Shown: positions 26,154 to 34,190 of the stretch, piece after piece
How the letters are laid out: each line of letters begins with the position of its first letter
Numbering within the stretch: position 1 is the first letter of the stretch
From: an uncultured Lachnospiraceae bacterium
GTDB lineage: Bacteria; Bacillota; Clostridia; Lachnospirales; Lachnospiraceae
Direction: 5' to 3'
DNA: 49,034 nt
Assembly (NCBI GenBank): GCA_949471785.1
Contig: CASWRE010000024.1
Span: forward strand, 1 to 49,034
The notes under the pieces: generated by a model
Databases searched by the model: none
Told to the model about the DNA's origin: nothing
Seen by the model: the letters and a program-made list of their open reading frames with translations, nothing else
Made by a program: the position numbers and the translations under genes

Positions 26154-26180
26154 GTAACTGTGAAGGTACTGAACAGTTAC
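26154..26180. repeat. 27-bp solo copy of the MITE right end, with near-perfect 8-bp flanks
   Basis: The 27 bases are identical to 26548-26574, the right end of the larger element. They have 8-bp inverted ends (GTAACTGT/ACAGTTAC). The flanks are AATTGTTT on the left and AATTGTTC on the right, a 7 of 8 direct repeat. It reads like an extremely shortened element or an excision scar. It lies between the GPH symporter stop and its terminator. Confidence 0.65.
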
Positions 26181-26192
26181 AATTGTTCTTTT

Positions 26193-26223
26193 GGTGGTAT
26201 GGCCCGGCCATACCGCCTTTTTT
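26193..26223 (+). terminator. Terminator of the URO-D/GPH operon
   Basis: An 11-bp stem (GGTGGTATGGC/GCCATACCGCC, one G-T pair) with a 3-nt loop is followed by six T residues. It lies 86 bp after the GPH symporter stop. Confidence 0.85.
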
Positions 26224-26338
26224 ATGATATCAGGAAACTTTGTTCCCTATATCGTAAAAATGCCTGAGCGGCCGGTTACCGGTCATGGAAAAGGGAAGAA
26301 TAAATGATTTACAAGAGTAAAGAAGATATTGTAGAATA

Positions 26339-26574
26339 GTAACTGTTCAGTACAGGCCGAAGCACTTGCTGCTGAGGCCGTAAAAACATGATTCAAGTGT
26401 GCAAAAGTCTTCACTTCGTTCCGGTCGGTTCTTAACGAGCGCCACTGGCGCTCAGAACCCCATCGCCGCAGGGCGCTGAACGTCCAGTGGACGTTCGCTT
26501 AGCGCCGACCGAAGCGGAGCGTAGACATTTTAATTGGATTTTGCATCGTAACTGTGAAGGTACTGAACAGTTAC
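26339..26574. mobile_element. 236-bp IS66-like MITE with 15-bp terminal repeats and 8-bp target duplication
   Basis: The ends are perfect 15-bp inverted repeats: GTAACTGTTCAGTAC at 26339-26353 and its reverse complement at 26560-26574. GTAGAATA occurs immediately outside both (26331-26338 and 26575-26582) as a perfect 8-bp direct repeat, i.e. a target duplication. IS66-family elements have ends beginning GTAA and make 8-bp duplications, so a non-autonomous IS66 relative is the best fit. No ORF is encoded. The interior folds strongly: GGTTCT...AGAACC enclosing GAGCGC...GCGCTC (26427-26459), GGCGCT...AGCGCC enclosing a 9+1+9 palindrome (26472-26506), and an outer GGTCGG...CCGACC pair. The remaining gap to the next gene (26583-26690) shows one long A/T-rich hairpin (26611-26655) and nothing else. 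Confidence 0.8.
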
Positions 26575-26690
26575 GTAGAATAATAATATCCAAATACAGG
26601 CGGGTGAATTGCTGTGAAAAAGGAGTCTCGGACTAACAGTTTCTTTTTTCACGGCTTTATGCGGTGAGATAACAGAGAGGGCCGGATAGC

Positions 26691-27683
26691 ATGGACGGAA
26701 GTATGAACCTGGAGCAGGCCAGACGTATATTAAATATATCGGAGGAAGATGACACAGCCACGATTAAAAGGAAATATCGCAGACTGATGGGCTCTTATCA
26801 TCCGGATGCTATCGGTTCAGACCGGCCGGAGCATATCCGACGGGCGCAGGAGATTAATGCGGCATACAGTTTTTTGCGAAAGAACGGAGGATTTTTTTTC
26901 GGCAAAAAGAAGAAGAAAGCATGGCGGGGAACGGTTAATGAAAGGGCCTTCAGTGACAGGAATATCTATTTATATTATTCCATGGACGTTTCGGAAAGAC
27001 AGCCTTACTATAAGGCTGCCAGGGGTAAGTATATGTGGGACCCGGATGAAGAGGATTTTGAATTATTTCTGTCCAGTATTCATCATGTTTCAAAAGAGCT
27101 CCTGGAGAAGACGGAAGAAAGAATTTTCTCCCAGTGGAGTGAGAATGAATGCCTGGAGGAACAGCGGTTTACGTTTCAGGCGCGGCTTTTCTTTCTTCTT
27201 GCCATGCAGTATATTGATCCGGTGAAAACGCTGCGAAAAATTGCGGAACCGGAACAGGTGGACAGGCAGGGACGGGAGATCTATCGCTTCCGCGCCTTTC
27301 TCAGTGCAAAGGAATATGACAGGGTGGCCCGGGTTATGGTTCAATTGAAGGACGGCGACGCTATTTATCCGAAAGCTTTTCATGACAGCAAAATCGCCGT
27401 TATGGATCAGTATGAACGGCCTTTGGGTTATCTGTCTCTGGAAGATGACCAGCTGTACTTTTGTGTCATTCCGCTATTGAAAAAACGGCTGGCACAGGTC
27501 AGAATGGGCGTCAAGGCAGTGGAGGTTAAAAGAAATACCCAAACGGTGAAAGTGGATGTGGATTTTTGTTTTCGTCTGAAAGAAGAGGCGGAGCAGTATA
27601 AAGACTGTGACTGGAATCTGCAGATCGCTGAGCTTTTGAACCGGTATGAGAGAGTATTGAAGGAGGCACAGGGAAATGAATGA
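26691..27683 (+). CDS. J-domain protein of unknown function
   Basis: A 330-residue protein. Residues 6-65 are a J domain with the HPD motif at 37-39 (YHPD) and the helix IRRAQEINAAYSFLRKN, so it should stimulate an Hsp70 (DnaK). There is no Gly/Phe region or zinc-finger domain, so it is not DnaJ itself. A KKKKK patch at about 71-77 follows the J domain. The rest (about 100-330) is mixed alpha/beta with no motif I recognise. It overlaps the nitroreductase gene by 8 bases, so the two are co-translated. The conserved overlap suggests a client or partner relation, which is speculative. Confidence 0.75.
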   Translation: MDGSMNLEQARRILNISEEDDTATIKRKYRRLMGSYHPDAIGSDRPEHIRRAQEINAAYSFLRKNGGFFFGKKKKKAWRGTVNERAFSDRNIYLYYSMDVSERQPYYKAARGKYMWDPDEEDFELFLSSIHHVSKELLEKTEERIFSQWSENECLEEQRFTFQARLFFLLAMQYIDPVKTLRKIAEPEQVDRQGREIYRFRAFLSAKEYDRVARVMVQLKDGDAIYPKAFHDSKIAVMDQYERPLGYLSLEDDQLYFCVIPLLKKRLAQVRMGVKAVEVKRNTQTVKVDVDFCFRLKEEAEQYKDCDWNLQIAELLNRYERVLKEAQGNE

Positions 27684-28401
27684 GATGGTGAAAGCGCTTC
27701 ATAGCAGAAAATCTGTCCGTGTATTTACGGAGCGGGAGATTTCACGGCAGGACAGGGAAACTATTTTACATGCCGCATTGCAGGCGCCGTCCGCGGGATG
27801 CCAGCTTTTGTATACGATCCTGGATATTACGGATCAGGGCAAAAAGGAGAGGCTGGCTGAGCTCTGCGACCATCAAAACTTTGTGGCAAAGGCCAGGCTG
27901 GTATTGGTGTTCTGTGCGGATTGTCGAAAGTGGCTCACCTTTTACAGGGAAGCAGGGCTTATGCCCCGCGATCCCGGGCCGGGCGATCTGCTGCTTGCTG
28001 TGGAGGATGCCATGATCGCGGCCCAGAACGCCGTGACAGCGGCGGAAAGCCTGGGGATCGGCTCCTGCTATATCGGCGACGTGATGGAGAACGCGGAGGA
28101 TATGAAAGCTTTGCTGGGGCTTCCGCGATATGTATATCCTGCCTGTATGGTGATTTTCGGGTATCCCACGGAGCATCAGAAGCAGCGGAAGAAGCCGGAA
28201 CGATTCGAACTTTCTGACATGGTATGTGAGAATACGTATCGGGATAAAGACGGCGGGGAGATCCGGGAGATGTTTTCGGGCCGGACCGGCAATCAGAGCT
28301 ATGAAGAATGGATGGAGGCTTTCTGGAAAAGAAAATACGAATCAGATTTTTCCAGGGAAATGAGCCGGTCTGTGAAAGTTTATCTGGAAGAGTTTTTGTA
28401 A
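27676..28401 (+). CDS. Nitroreductase-family FMN oxidoreductase
   Basis: A 241-residue flavoprotein with the NfsA/FRP-like FMN-binding start (SRKSVRVFTEREI, R-S-V-R), the LQAPSAGCQLLYTI loop and the ESLGIGSCYIGDVMEN block. The tail carries GRTGNQSYEEWMEAFWKRKY, common in clostridial members. Such enzymes reduce nitro compounds, quinones or flavins with NAD(P)H; the natural substrate is unknown. It overlaps the J-domain gene by 8 bases and is followed 60 bp later by a di-iron ferritin-like gene. Confidence 0.85.
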   Translation: MNEMVKALHSRKSVRVFTEREISRQDRETILHAALQAPSAGCQLLYTILDITDQGKKERLAELCDHQNFVAKARLVLVFCADCRKWLTFYREAGLMPRDPGPGDLLLAVEDAMIAAQNAVTAAESLGIGSCYIGDVMENAEDMKALLGLPRYVYPACMVIFGYPTEHQKQRKKPERFELSDMVCENTYRDKDGGEIREMFSGRTGNQSYEEWMEAFWKRKYESDFSREMSRSVKVYLEEFL

Positions 28402-28461
28402 AGGGCTCGGATCAATCATCAAGGGGTGTGCTTTTAGTTCAGTAAAGGAGACAGAAATGCC

Positions 28462-29199
28462 GTGATCAATTTTTTGAATTCAGAAATGAACCGGTTTACA
28501 TACAAGGAGTGGAACGCTTATTTTACCTGTGATGACAGCCGGCGGCCGGTAATCGATTTTTCGGAAGAAAAGGGATTGTCGGAGAAGGAGATCATCCGTA
28601 TCGCCCCCTCTATACAGGCATTCCAAACGGGGGAGAGTTCCGACGGAAAACATCTGTTGAAAGTGGCCGGTGATTTTGCGGACCGAATCGGGCAGGCAGA
28701 TTATCGGGATGCTATGCAGCGGTTCGTGAAAGAGGAAAACCGACATGCCGGATATCTCAGAAAATTCATGGATTATTACCAAATCAAAGTCGGAAAAAGA
28801 TCATATTTGGATCATATATTTCGCAGGCTTCGGCGGTTGGGCGGCATAAGATGTGAGGTCATGGTTCTGGTAACGGCAGAGATGATTGCCCTTACCTATT
28901 ATGATGCCCTGGCAAATAATACAGATTCTTTTGCCCTGAAAAGTATATGTAGGCAGATGCTCCGTGATGAGATCCCTCATGTCATGTTTCAATCCTATAC
29001 ATTAAGTCATTTCAAAAGAGGGAAAACGGACAGGATAGTGAGAATTCTGTTGATGGAAACGGCGCTCTTTTTTGTGTGGCTATCTTTCCATCAGGTCTAT
29101 CAGGCCGGAGGATACGGAATTGTCCGATACATGAAAGAAAATCTGGGCTATCTGCGGCAGTCTCTGATCCTGACGGAGAGCAATTCAAAAAACAGCTGA
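28462..29199 (+). CDS. Ferritin-like di-iron protein resembling acyl-ACP desaturases
   Basis: About 245 residues from a GTG with AAGGAG about 11 nt upstream. The four-helix metal motifs are visible: EENRHAGYL at about 94-102 (ExxH), EMIALTYYDAL, and RDEIPHVMF (second ExxH). EENRH is the hallmark first motif of soluble stearoyl-ACP desaturases. The protein is much shorter than those (about 350 residues), and a C-terminal hydrophobic stretch (LLMETALFFVWLSFH) may bind membrane or lipid. An oxygen- or peroxide-using reaction, or iron handling, is inferred. It lies next to a nitroreductase, which could be its electron donor. That a likely anaerobe carries it is unusual. Confidence 0.6.
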   Translation: MINFLNSEMNRFTYKEWNAYFTCDDSRRPVIDFSEEKGLSEKEIIRIAPSIQAFQTGESSDGKHLLKVAGDFADRIGQADYRDAMQRFVKEENRHAGYLRKFMDYYQIKVGKRSYLDHIFRRLRRLGGIRCEVMVLVTAEMIALTYYDALANNTDSFALKSICRQMLRDEIPHVMFQSYTLSHFKRGKTDRIVRILLMETALFFVWLSFHQVYQAGGYGIVRYMKENLGYLRQSLILTESNSKNS

Positions 29200-29337
29200 T
29201 TGTTATGATCCGGTTTCCCGGCAGTGCGTATTTTCGTTTCGCCCGCGGCGTACCAATTTTGGTGAATAATTATCATCAAAAAACGGAAAAATATCCCTTA
29301 AAGGCAGAATTAAAAAATATACCAGGGGGTGTTTTTT

Positions 29338-30570
29338 ATGGGCGTGCATATCATGGATGAGGCAGAGCGCTGTCTGAATTGTAAAAAGCCGTTGTGCAGG
29401 CAGGGGTGTCCGGTCCATACGCCGATTCCGCAGATCATTCAGGCATTTAAAGAGAACCGGCTGGCAGATGCGGGCAATGAATTATTTGAGAACAATCCTT
29501 TATCTGTGGTCTGCTCCATCGTCTGCAATCATGAAAAGCAGTGTGAGGGGCATTGCGTGCTGGGGAAAAAAGGAAAGCCGATCCATTTCAGCAGTATTGA
29601 GAATTTTATTTCGGAGGCGTGGCTGGAGCGCAGGGAAGCTCCGATGGCAGAGAAGAAAGGGATACGGGGAGCCGTCATCGGTTCCGGTCCTGCGGGGATC
29701 ACGGTGGCGGTGGAGCTGGCGAAACATGGCTTTGATGTGACGATCTTTGAGGCGAGGGATAAGATCGGCGGTATGATGCAGTATGGTATTCCGGATTTTC
29801 GCCTGCCCCGGAGTATTCTTGCCCGTTACAAAAAGAAGCTGCTGGATATGGGGGTTCAGATCAGGCCCAATACCACCATCGGCGGCGCGCTCACGATTGA
29901 GGAACTGTTTCGCGACGGCTACGCGGGGGTTTTTGTCGGAACCGGCGTGTGGAGGCCGAAAACGCTGGGTATTCACGGGGAGACCCTGGCAAATGTTCAT
30001 TTCGGCATCGATTACCTGGCTAACCCGGATGCTTACAGTCTGGGCGAGCGTGTCGCGGTCATCGGTACGGGTAATGTGGCGATGGATGTGGCCCGGACGG
30101 CGCTGCGGAGGGGAGCCCGGGAGGTGACGCTTTACGCGGTGGGTAAAGCGGTCACGGCAAGCTCCAGTGAAATGTCCTATGCGGTGCTGGAAGGAGCGGA
30201 AGTGGTTTACGGAAAAGCCATTGCGTCTATTACGCCTCAGGGGCCGGTGTTTAAGACGGTTATTTTTAACGAGAAAGACGAGGCTGTTGGTTATGAACAA
30301 GAAGAAGAGCAGGCAGAAGCAGATGCCACGATCATCTGCATCAGCCAGGGACCGAAGAACAAGTTAATCCTTACGACGGCAGGGCTGCAGGGATCGGACG
30401 AGGGGCTGCTCATCACCGACGAAAAGTATATGACTACCCGCGAGGGTGTTTTTGCCGCCGGCGATGTGGTGCACGGACCCAAAACCGTCGTACATGCGGT
30501 GGAGGAGGCGAAGAAAGCGGCTGCGGCTATGATGGACTATATGGAGAAGGCGCATGCCTGCAAGGAATAA
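29338..30570 (+). CDS. GltD-like NAD(P)-dependent oxidoreductase
   Basis: A 410-residue protein of the glutamate-synthase small-subunit family. The N-terminus has eight cysteines of two 4Fe-4S sites (CLNCKKPLCRQGCP and CSIVCNHEKQCEGHC). FAD binding is at GAVIGSGPAGITVAVELAKH, the bridging block at GGMMQYGIPDFRLP, NAD(P) binding at VAVIGTGNVAMDVARTALRR, and the C-terminal FAD block at VFAAGDVVHGPKTV. GGGGGT precedes the ATG. No glutamate synthase large subunit is next to it, so it may serve another electron-transfer partner, as NfnB-like or stand-alone homologues do. It ends at its own terminator. Confidence 0.85.
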   Translation: MGVHIMDEAERCLNCKKPLCRQGCPVHTPIPQIIQAFKENRLADAGNELFENNPLSVVCSIVCNHEKQCEGHCVLGKKGKPIHFSSIENFISEAWLERREAPMAEKKGIRGAVIGSGPAGITVAVELAKHGFDVTIFEARDKIGGMMQYGIPDFRLPRSILARYKKKLLDMGVQIRPNTTIGGALTIEELFRDGYAGVFVGTGVWRPKTLGIHGETLANVHFGIDYLANPDAYSLGERVAVIGTGNVAMDVARTALRRGAREVTLYAVGKAVTASSSEMSYAVLEGAEVVYGKAIASITPQGPVFKTVIFNEKDEAVGYEQEEEQAEADATIICISQGPKNKLILTTAGLQGSDEGLLITDEKYMTTREGVFAAGDVVHGPKTVVHAVEEAKKAAAAMMDYMEKAHACKE

Positions 30571-30627
30571 AACGATCGGGTATCCGATCGGCGGTATATC
30601 TTTCCATGATAATCGTTATTTGAAAAA

Positions 30628-30651
30628 GCGGCTTCCCGAGCCGCCTTTTTT
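30628..30651 (+). terminator. Terminator after the GltD-like gene
   Basis: A short GC stem (GCGGCT/AGCCGC) with a TCCCG loop, one base, then six T residues. Confidence 0.8.
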
Positions 30652-30721
30652 GCGGTATGATGATAGGGGCATATGGCTGATGCCATAGAATACTTATCGG
30701 AACAGAAAGGCGGAAAAGGAT

Positions 30722-31981
30722 ATGGACAGTACAAAGATAACGGATAAGAAATACCTCCTGGATTCTGCGGAAAATCGGGAATTTCTGCAGAAGCTGGGCA
30801 GTGAGCTCCTGGCATTTGGTCATCGGTTTCCCTCGCCGGGCGGCGGGTCTTACTATCTGGGTGATGACGGGACTCCCTGGAAAGAGTATGGCCGGGAAAC
30901 CTGGATTACCGCCCGCATGACTCATGTGTACAGCATTGGAGCTCTGCTGGGACATGAGGGCAGCGATGCGTTGGCGGACGCGGGTTTGAAAGGGCTAAAG
31001 GGAGAGCTTCATGACAAAGCGCACGGCGGCTGGTACGTGGGCAGGACGCAGGAGGATACAATTATACCCGGTAAACAGTGCTATGCCCATGCTTTCGTTA
31101 TCCTGGCTTCATCATCCGCCGTGCTGGCGGGCAGAGAGGGCGCCGGGGAGCTTCTGGAAAATGCCCTGGAGGTATTTGAGCGCCGGTTTTGGAATGAGGA
31201 GGAAGGGCTTTCCTGTGATACATGGGACACGGCCTTTACGGTACTGGACGATTATCGGGGCGTGAATGCCAATATGCATACCGTGGAAGCTTTTATCGCG
31301 GCGGCGGATGTGACCGGCAGAGAAGTCTACCGGTTACGGGCCGGTCGTATCATCGATCATGTTCTGTCCTGGGCCGCATCAAATGACTGGCGGATTCCGG
31401 AACATTTTACCAAAGACTGGAAGCCGCAGCTTGACTGCAATAAAGACCGTCCGGCAGATCGGTTCAAACCCTACGGCGCCACGCCCGGTCACGGAATCGA
31501 GTGGGCCAGGCTGGTGGTACAATGGGCTCTTGCCGCCTGCGGGGAGGATAAGCGGATGGCGGAGCGATATGTAGACGGGGCCGAGAAGCTCTATGCCAGG
31601 GCTGTCGAAGACGGCTGGTATGCGGACGGGGAGCCCGGATTTGTCTACACGACGGATTGGGAAGGGAAGCCGGTGATCCATGACCGGATGCACTGGACGC
31701 TGGCGGAAGCCGTCAACACGTCGGCGGTTCTTTACCGGGTGACCGGAAATGAGAGATACAGAGCAGACTACGGCCGGTTCATGAATTATCTGGACGAAAA
31801 AGTATTAGATCATGTGAATGGCTCCTGGTTCCATCAGATGGACAAAAACAATCGGGTGATCGGTACGGTATGGCCGGGGAAATCGGATATTTACCATGCC
31901 CTGCAGTCCACGCTGATCCCCTATTACAGCCCGGAAATCTCCATCGCAAAAGCGGTGAAGGATGGGAAAAAACAAAAATAA
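30722..31981 (+). CDS. AGE-family sugar isomerase, YihS-like
   Basis: A 419-residue (alpha/alpha)6-barrel protein of the N-acylglucosamine 2-epimerase superfamily. It is close in layout to E. coli YihS, an aldose-ketose isomerase acting on sulfoquinovose and on mannose or glucose. Matching blocks: ETWITARMTHVYSIGALLG, YRGVNANMHTVEAF (H186), AEHF-like PEHFTKDW, FKPYGATPGHGIEW (H257), VYTTDWEGKPV and KSDIYHALQ (H392). The three histidines sit 9-10 residues after the YihS catalytic positions H176, H248 and H383 as I recall them. No sulfoquinovose pathway neighbours are present, so a general mannose/glucose/fructose isomerase is as likely. Terminators flank it on the left, so it is transcribed alone or with queH. 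Confidence 0.82.
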   Translation: MDSTKITDKKYLLDSAENREFLQKLGSELLAFGHRFPSPGGGSYYLGDDGTPWKEYGRETWITARMTHVYSIGALLGHEGSDALADAGLKGLKGELHDKAHGGWYVGRTQEDTIIPGKQCYAHAFVILASSSAVLAGREGAGELLENALEVFERRFWNEEEGLSCDTWDTAFTVLDDYRGVNANMHTVEAFIAAADVTGREVYRLRAGRIIDHVLSWAASNDWRIPEHFTKDWKPQLDCNKDRPADRFKPYGATPGHGIEWARLVVQWALAACGEDKRMAERYVDGAEKLYARAVEDGWYADGEPGFVYTTDWEGKPVIHDRMHWTLAEAVNTSAVLYRVTGNERYRADYGRFMNYLDEKVLDHVNGSWFHQMDKNNRVIGTVWPGKSDIYHALQSTLIPYYSPEISIAKAVKDGKKQK

Positions 31982-32074
31982 AAGAAAAAAACGTGGTATT
32001 GATAAAAAGATGATGGCAGTTCAGAACCGAAGCGATTAAAGAAAATGCGCAAATGAACGGAGACGGAGGTACAG

Positions 32075-32716
32075 ATGCCAAACGTAAATTACCAGAAGGA
32101 GCTGGATCGGACATTGGAGAAATTAAAATTAGAGGGAAAGGCGCCGACTCTTTTTCTTCATGCCTGCTGTGCGCCGTGCAGCAGTTATGTGTTGGAATAT
32201 CTGGCTTCATTTTTTCATATTACCGTGTTTTTCTATAATCCCAATATTTCCCCCGGGGAGGAGTACGAAAAGCGGGTAGCAGAGCTGCACCGGCTGGTAA
32301 GGGAGCTGCCGGCGAAATATCCGGCATCCGTCGTGGAAGGCGCGTATGATCCGGAACGGTTTTTTGCCATGGCCAGAGGGATGGAGCAGCTGCCGGAGGG
32401 CGGTGAGCGCTGTTTTGCCTGTTACAGGCTTCGTCTGGAGGAGACGGCCAGACGGGCGGCGGCTGGAAAGTACGATTATTTTACGACAACTTTATCCATC
32501 AGCCCCTTGAAAAATGCCGGAAAACTCAATGAGATCGGCGGAGAGCTGGCAAAAAATTACGGGGTGGCCTGGCTGTATTCGGACTTCAAAAAGAAAAATG
32601 GCTATAAGAGATCTATTGAACTGTCCCGGGAATACGGTTTGTATCGTCAGAATTACTGTGGATGTGTTTTCTCTAAAAGAGAGGCAGGTGATCGTTCAGC
32701 GGTAATTTTATCTTGA
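32075..32716 (+). CDS. queH: Epoxyqueuosine reductase QueH
   Basis: A 213-residue QueH (DUF208) protein that performs the last step of queuosine formation in tRNA, reducing epoxyqueuosine to queuosine. It is the non-orthologous substitute for QueG. The Cys motifs are complete: HACCAPC (C31, C32, C35), CFACYRLRL (C113, C116) and YCGC (C195, C197), which hold the 4Fe-4S cluster and adjacent iron. GGAGG lies 5 nt before the ATG. Confidence 0.93.
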   Translation: MPNVNYQKELDRTLEKLKLEGKAPTLFLHACCAPCSSYVLEYLASFFHITVFFYNPNISPGEEYEKRVAELHRLVRELPAKYPASVVEGAYDPERFFAMARGMEQLPEGGERCFACYRLRLEETARRAAAGKYDYFTTTLSISPLKNAGKLNEIGGELAKNYGVAWLYSDFKKKNGYKRSIELSREYGLYRQNYCGCVFSKREAGDRSAVILS

Positions 32717-32780
32717 TTTCATAAATATGGGATGGTAGTATATAGGGCGAATAGATCAAAAGAGAAAAGAGGAAACGATA

Positions 32781-34190
32781 TTGGCACAGTTATGGGGCGG
32801 CCGTTTCACGAAAGAGACGGATCAGCTGGTATATAATTTTAACGCTTCCATCGGTTTTGACCAGAAATTTCTGGCCCAGGATGTGCGGGGCAGCAGGGCC
32901 CATGTGACCATGCTGGCGAAGCAGGGGATTCTGACCGATCAGGAGGAGGAGCAGATTCTGGAGGGACTTTCCGGTATTCTTAAGGATGTGGAAAACGGGA
33001 CGCTTTCCATTACAGCCGAGTACGAGGATATTCACAGTTTTGTTGAGGCGAATCTGATTGACCGGATCGGCGACGTGGGTAAGAAGCTGCACACCGGACG
33101 GAGCCGCAATGACCAGGTGGCTCTGGACATGCGCCTGTATGTGCGGGATGAGATCGGCGAGACGGACGGTCTGCTTAAGACCCTTCTGGAGGTGCTGAAC
33201 CGTTTGATGGAGGAGCATGTGGGCACCTATATGCCGGGATTCACCCATCTGCAGAAAGCCCAGCCGGTGACGCTGGCCCATCACCTGGGCGCTTATTTTG
33301 AAATGTTTAAAAGGGATCGGGGACGTCTTGCGGATATTTATGAGCGCATGAATTACTGTCCGCTGGGCAGCGGCGCTCTGGCCGGCACCACCTATCCCCT
33401 GGATCGCGAATACACCGCCGCCCTGATGGAGTTTTACGGGCCCACGTTAAACAGTATGGACGGGGTATCGGACCGTGACTATGTGATTGAGCTTCTGTCG
33501 GCCATGGCTGCGATGATGATGCATCTGAGCCGTTTCTGTGAGGAGATCATTATCTGGAATTCCAATGAGTACCGTTTTGTGGAGATCGATGATTCCTACA
33601 GTACTGGCAGCAGCATTATGCCCCAGAAGAAAAACCCGGATATTGCCGAGCTGATCCGGGGCAAGACGGGGCGGGTCTACGGCGCGCTTTTCTCCCTTCT
33701 GACCACGATGAAGGGACTTCCTCTGGCATATAATAAGGATATGCAGGAGGACAAGGAGCTGACTTTTGACGCCATCGACACCGTAAAGGGATGTATCGCT
33801 TTATTTACCGGAATGCTGGATACCATAGGTTTTCATACGGACCGCATGGAAGAGAGCGCGAAGCAGGGTTTTACTAATGCCACTGATGCGGCGGATTATC
33901 TGGTGAATCACGGCGTACCTTTCCGCGACGCCCACGGCATTGTGGGTAAACTGGTATTGTATTGTCTGGAGAAACAGATTTCCCTGGAGCAGATGAGCCT
34001 GGAGGAATACCGGCGGATCAGCCCGGTATTTGACGAGACGATCTACGAGGCTATCAGCCTGAAAACCTGCGTGGAGAAGCGCACGACTCTGGGGGCGCCG
34101 GGGCAGGAAGCAATGAAGTCGGTGATAGAGGCAAATAAAAAATATTTACACGACAGTGGGCAAATACGGAGGAAAAATTATTATGAATGA
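32781..34190 (+). CDS. argH: Argininosuccinate lyase
   Basis: A 469-residue cytoplasmic enzyme that cleaves argininosuccinate to arginine and fumarate, the last step of arginine synthesis. The superfamily signature GSSIMPQKKNPD is intact, as are HTGRSRNDQVALDMRL and the TxxH-type FTHLQKAQPVTLAHHLGAYF. The start is TTG: the N-terminus AQLWGGRFTKETD is the conserved opening and no ATG lies nearby; AGAGG is upstream. Its 3' end overlaps asd by 8 bases, pairing arginine with aspartate-family synthesis in one transcript. Confidence 0.96.
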   Translation: MAQLWGGRFTKETDQLVYNFNASIGFDQKFLAQDVRGSRAHVTMLAKQGILTDQEEEQILEGLSGILKDVENGTLSITAEYEDIHSFVEANLIDRIGDVGKKLHTGRSRNDQVALDMRLYVRDEIGETDGLLKTLLEVLNRLMEEHVGTYMPGFTHLQKAQPVTLAHHLGAYFEMFKRDRGRLADIYERMNYCPLGSGALAGTTYPLDREYTAALMEFYGPTLNSMDGVSDRDYVIELLSAMAAMMMHLSRFCEEIIIWNSNEYRFVEIDDSYSTGSSIMPQKKNPDIAELIRGKTGRVYGALFSLLTTMKGLPLAYNKDMQEDKELTFDAIDTVKGCIALFTGMLDTIGFHTDRMEESAKQGFTNATDAADYLVNHGVPFRDAHGIVGKLVLYCLEKQISLEQMSLEEYRRISPVFDETIYEAISLKTCVEKRTTLGAPGQEAMKSVIEANKKYLHDSGQIRRKNYYE

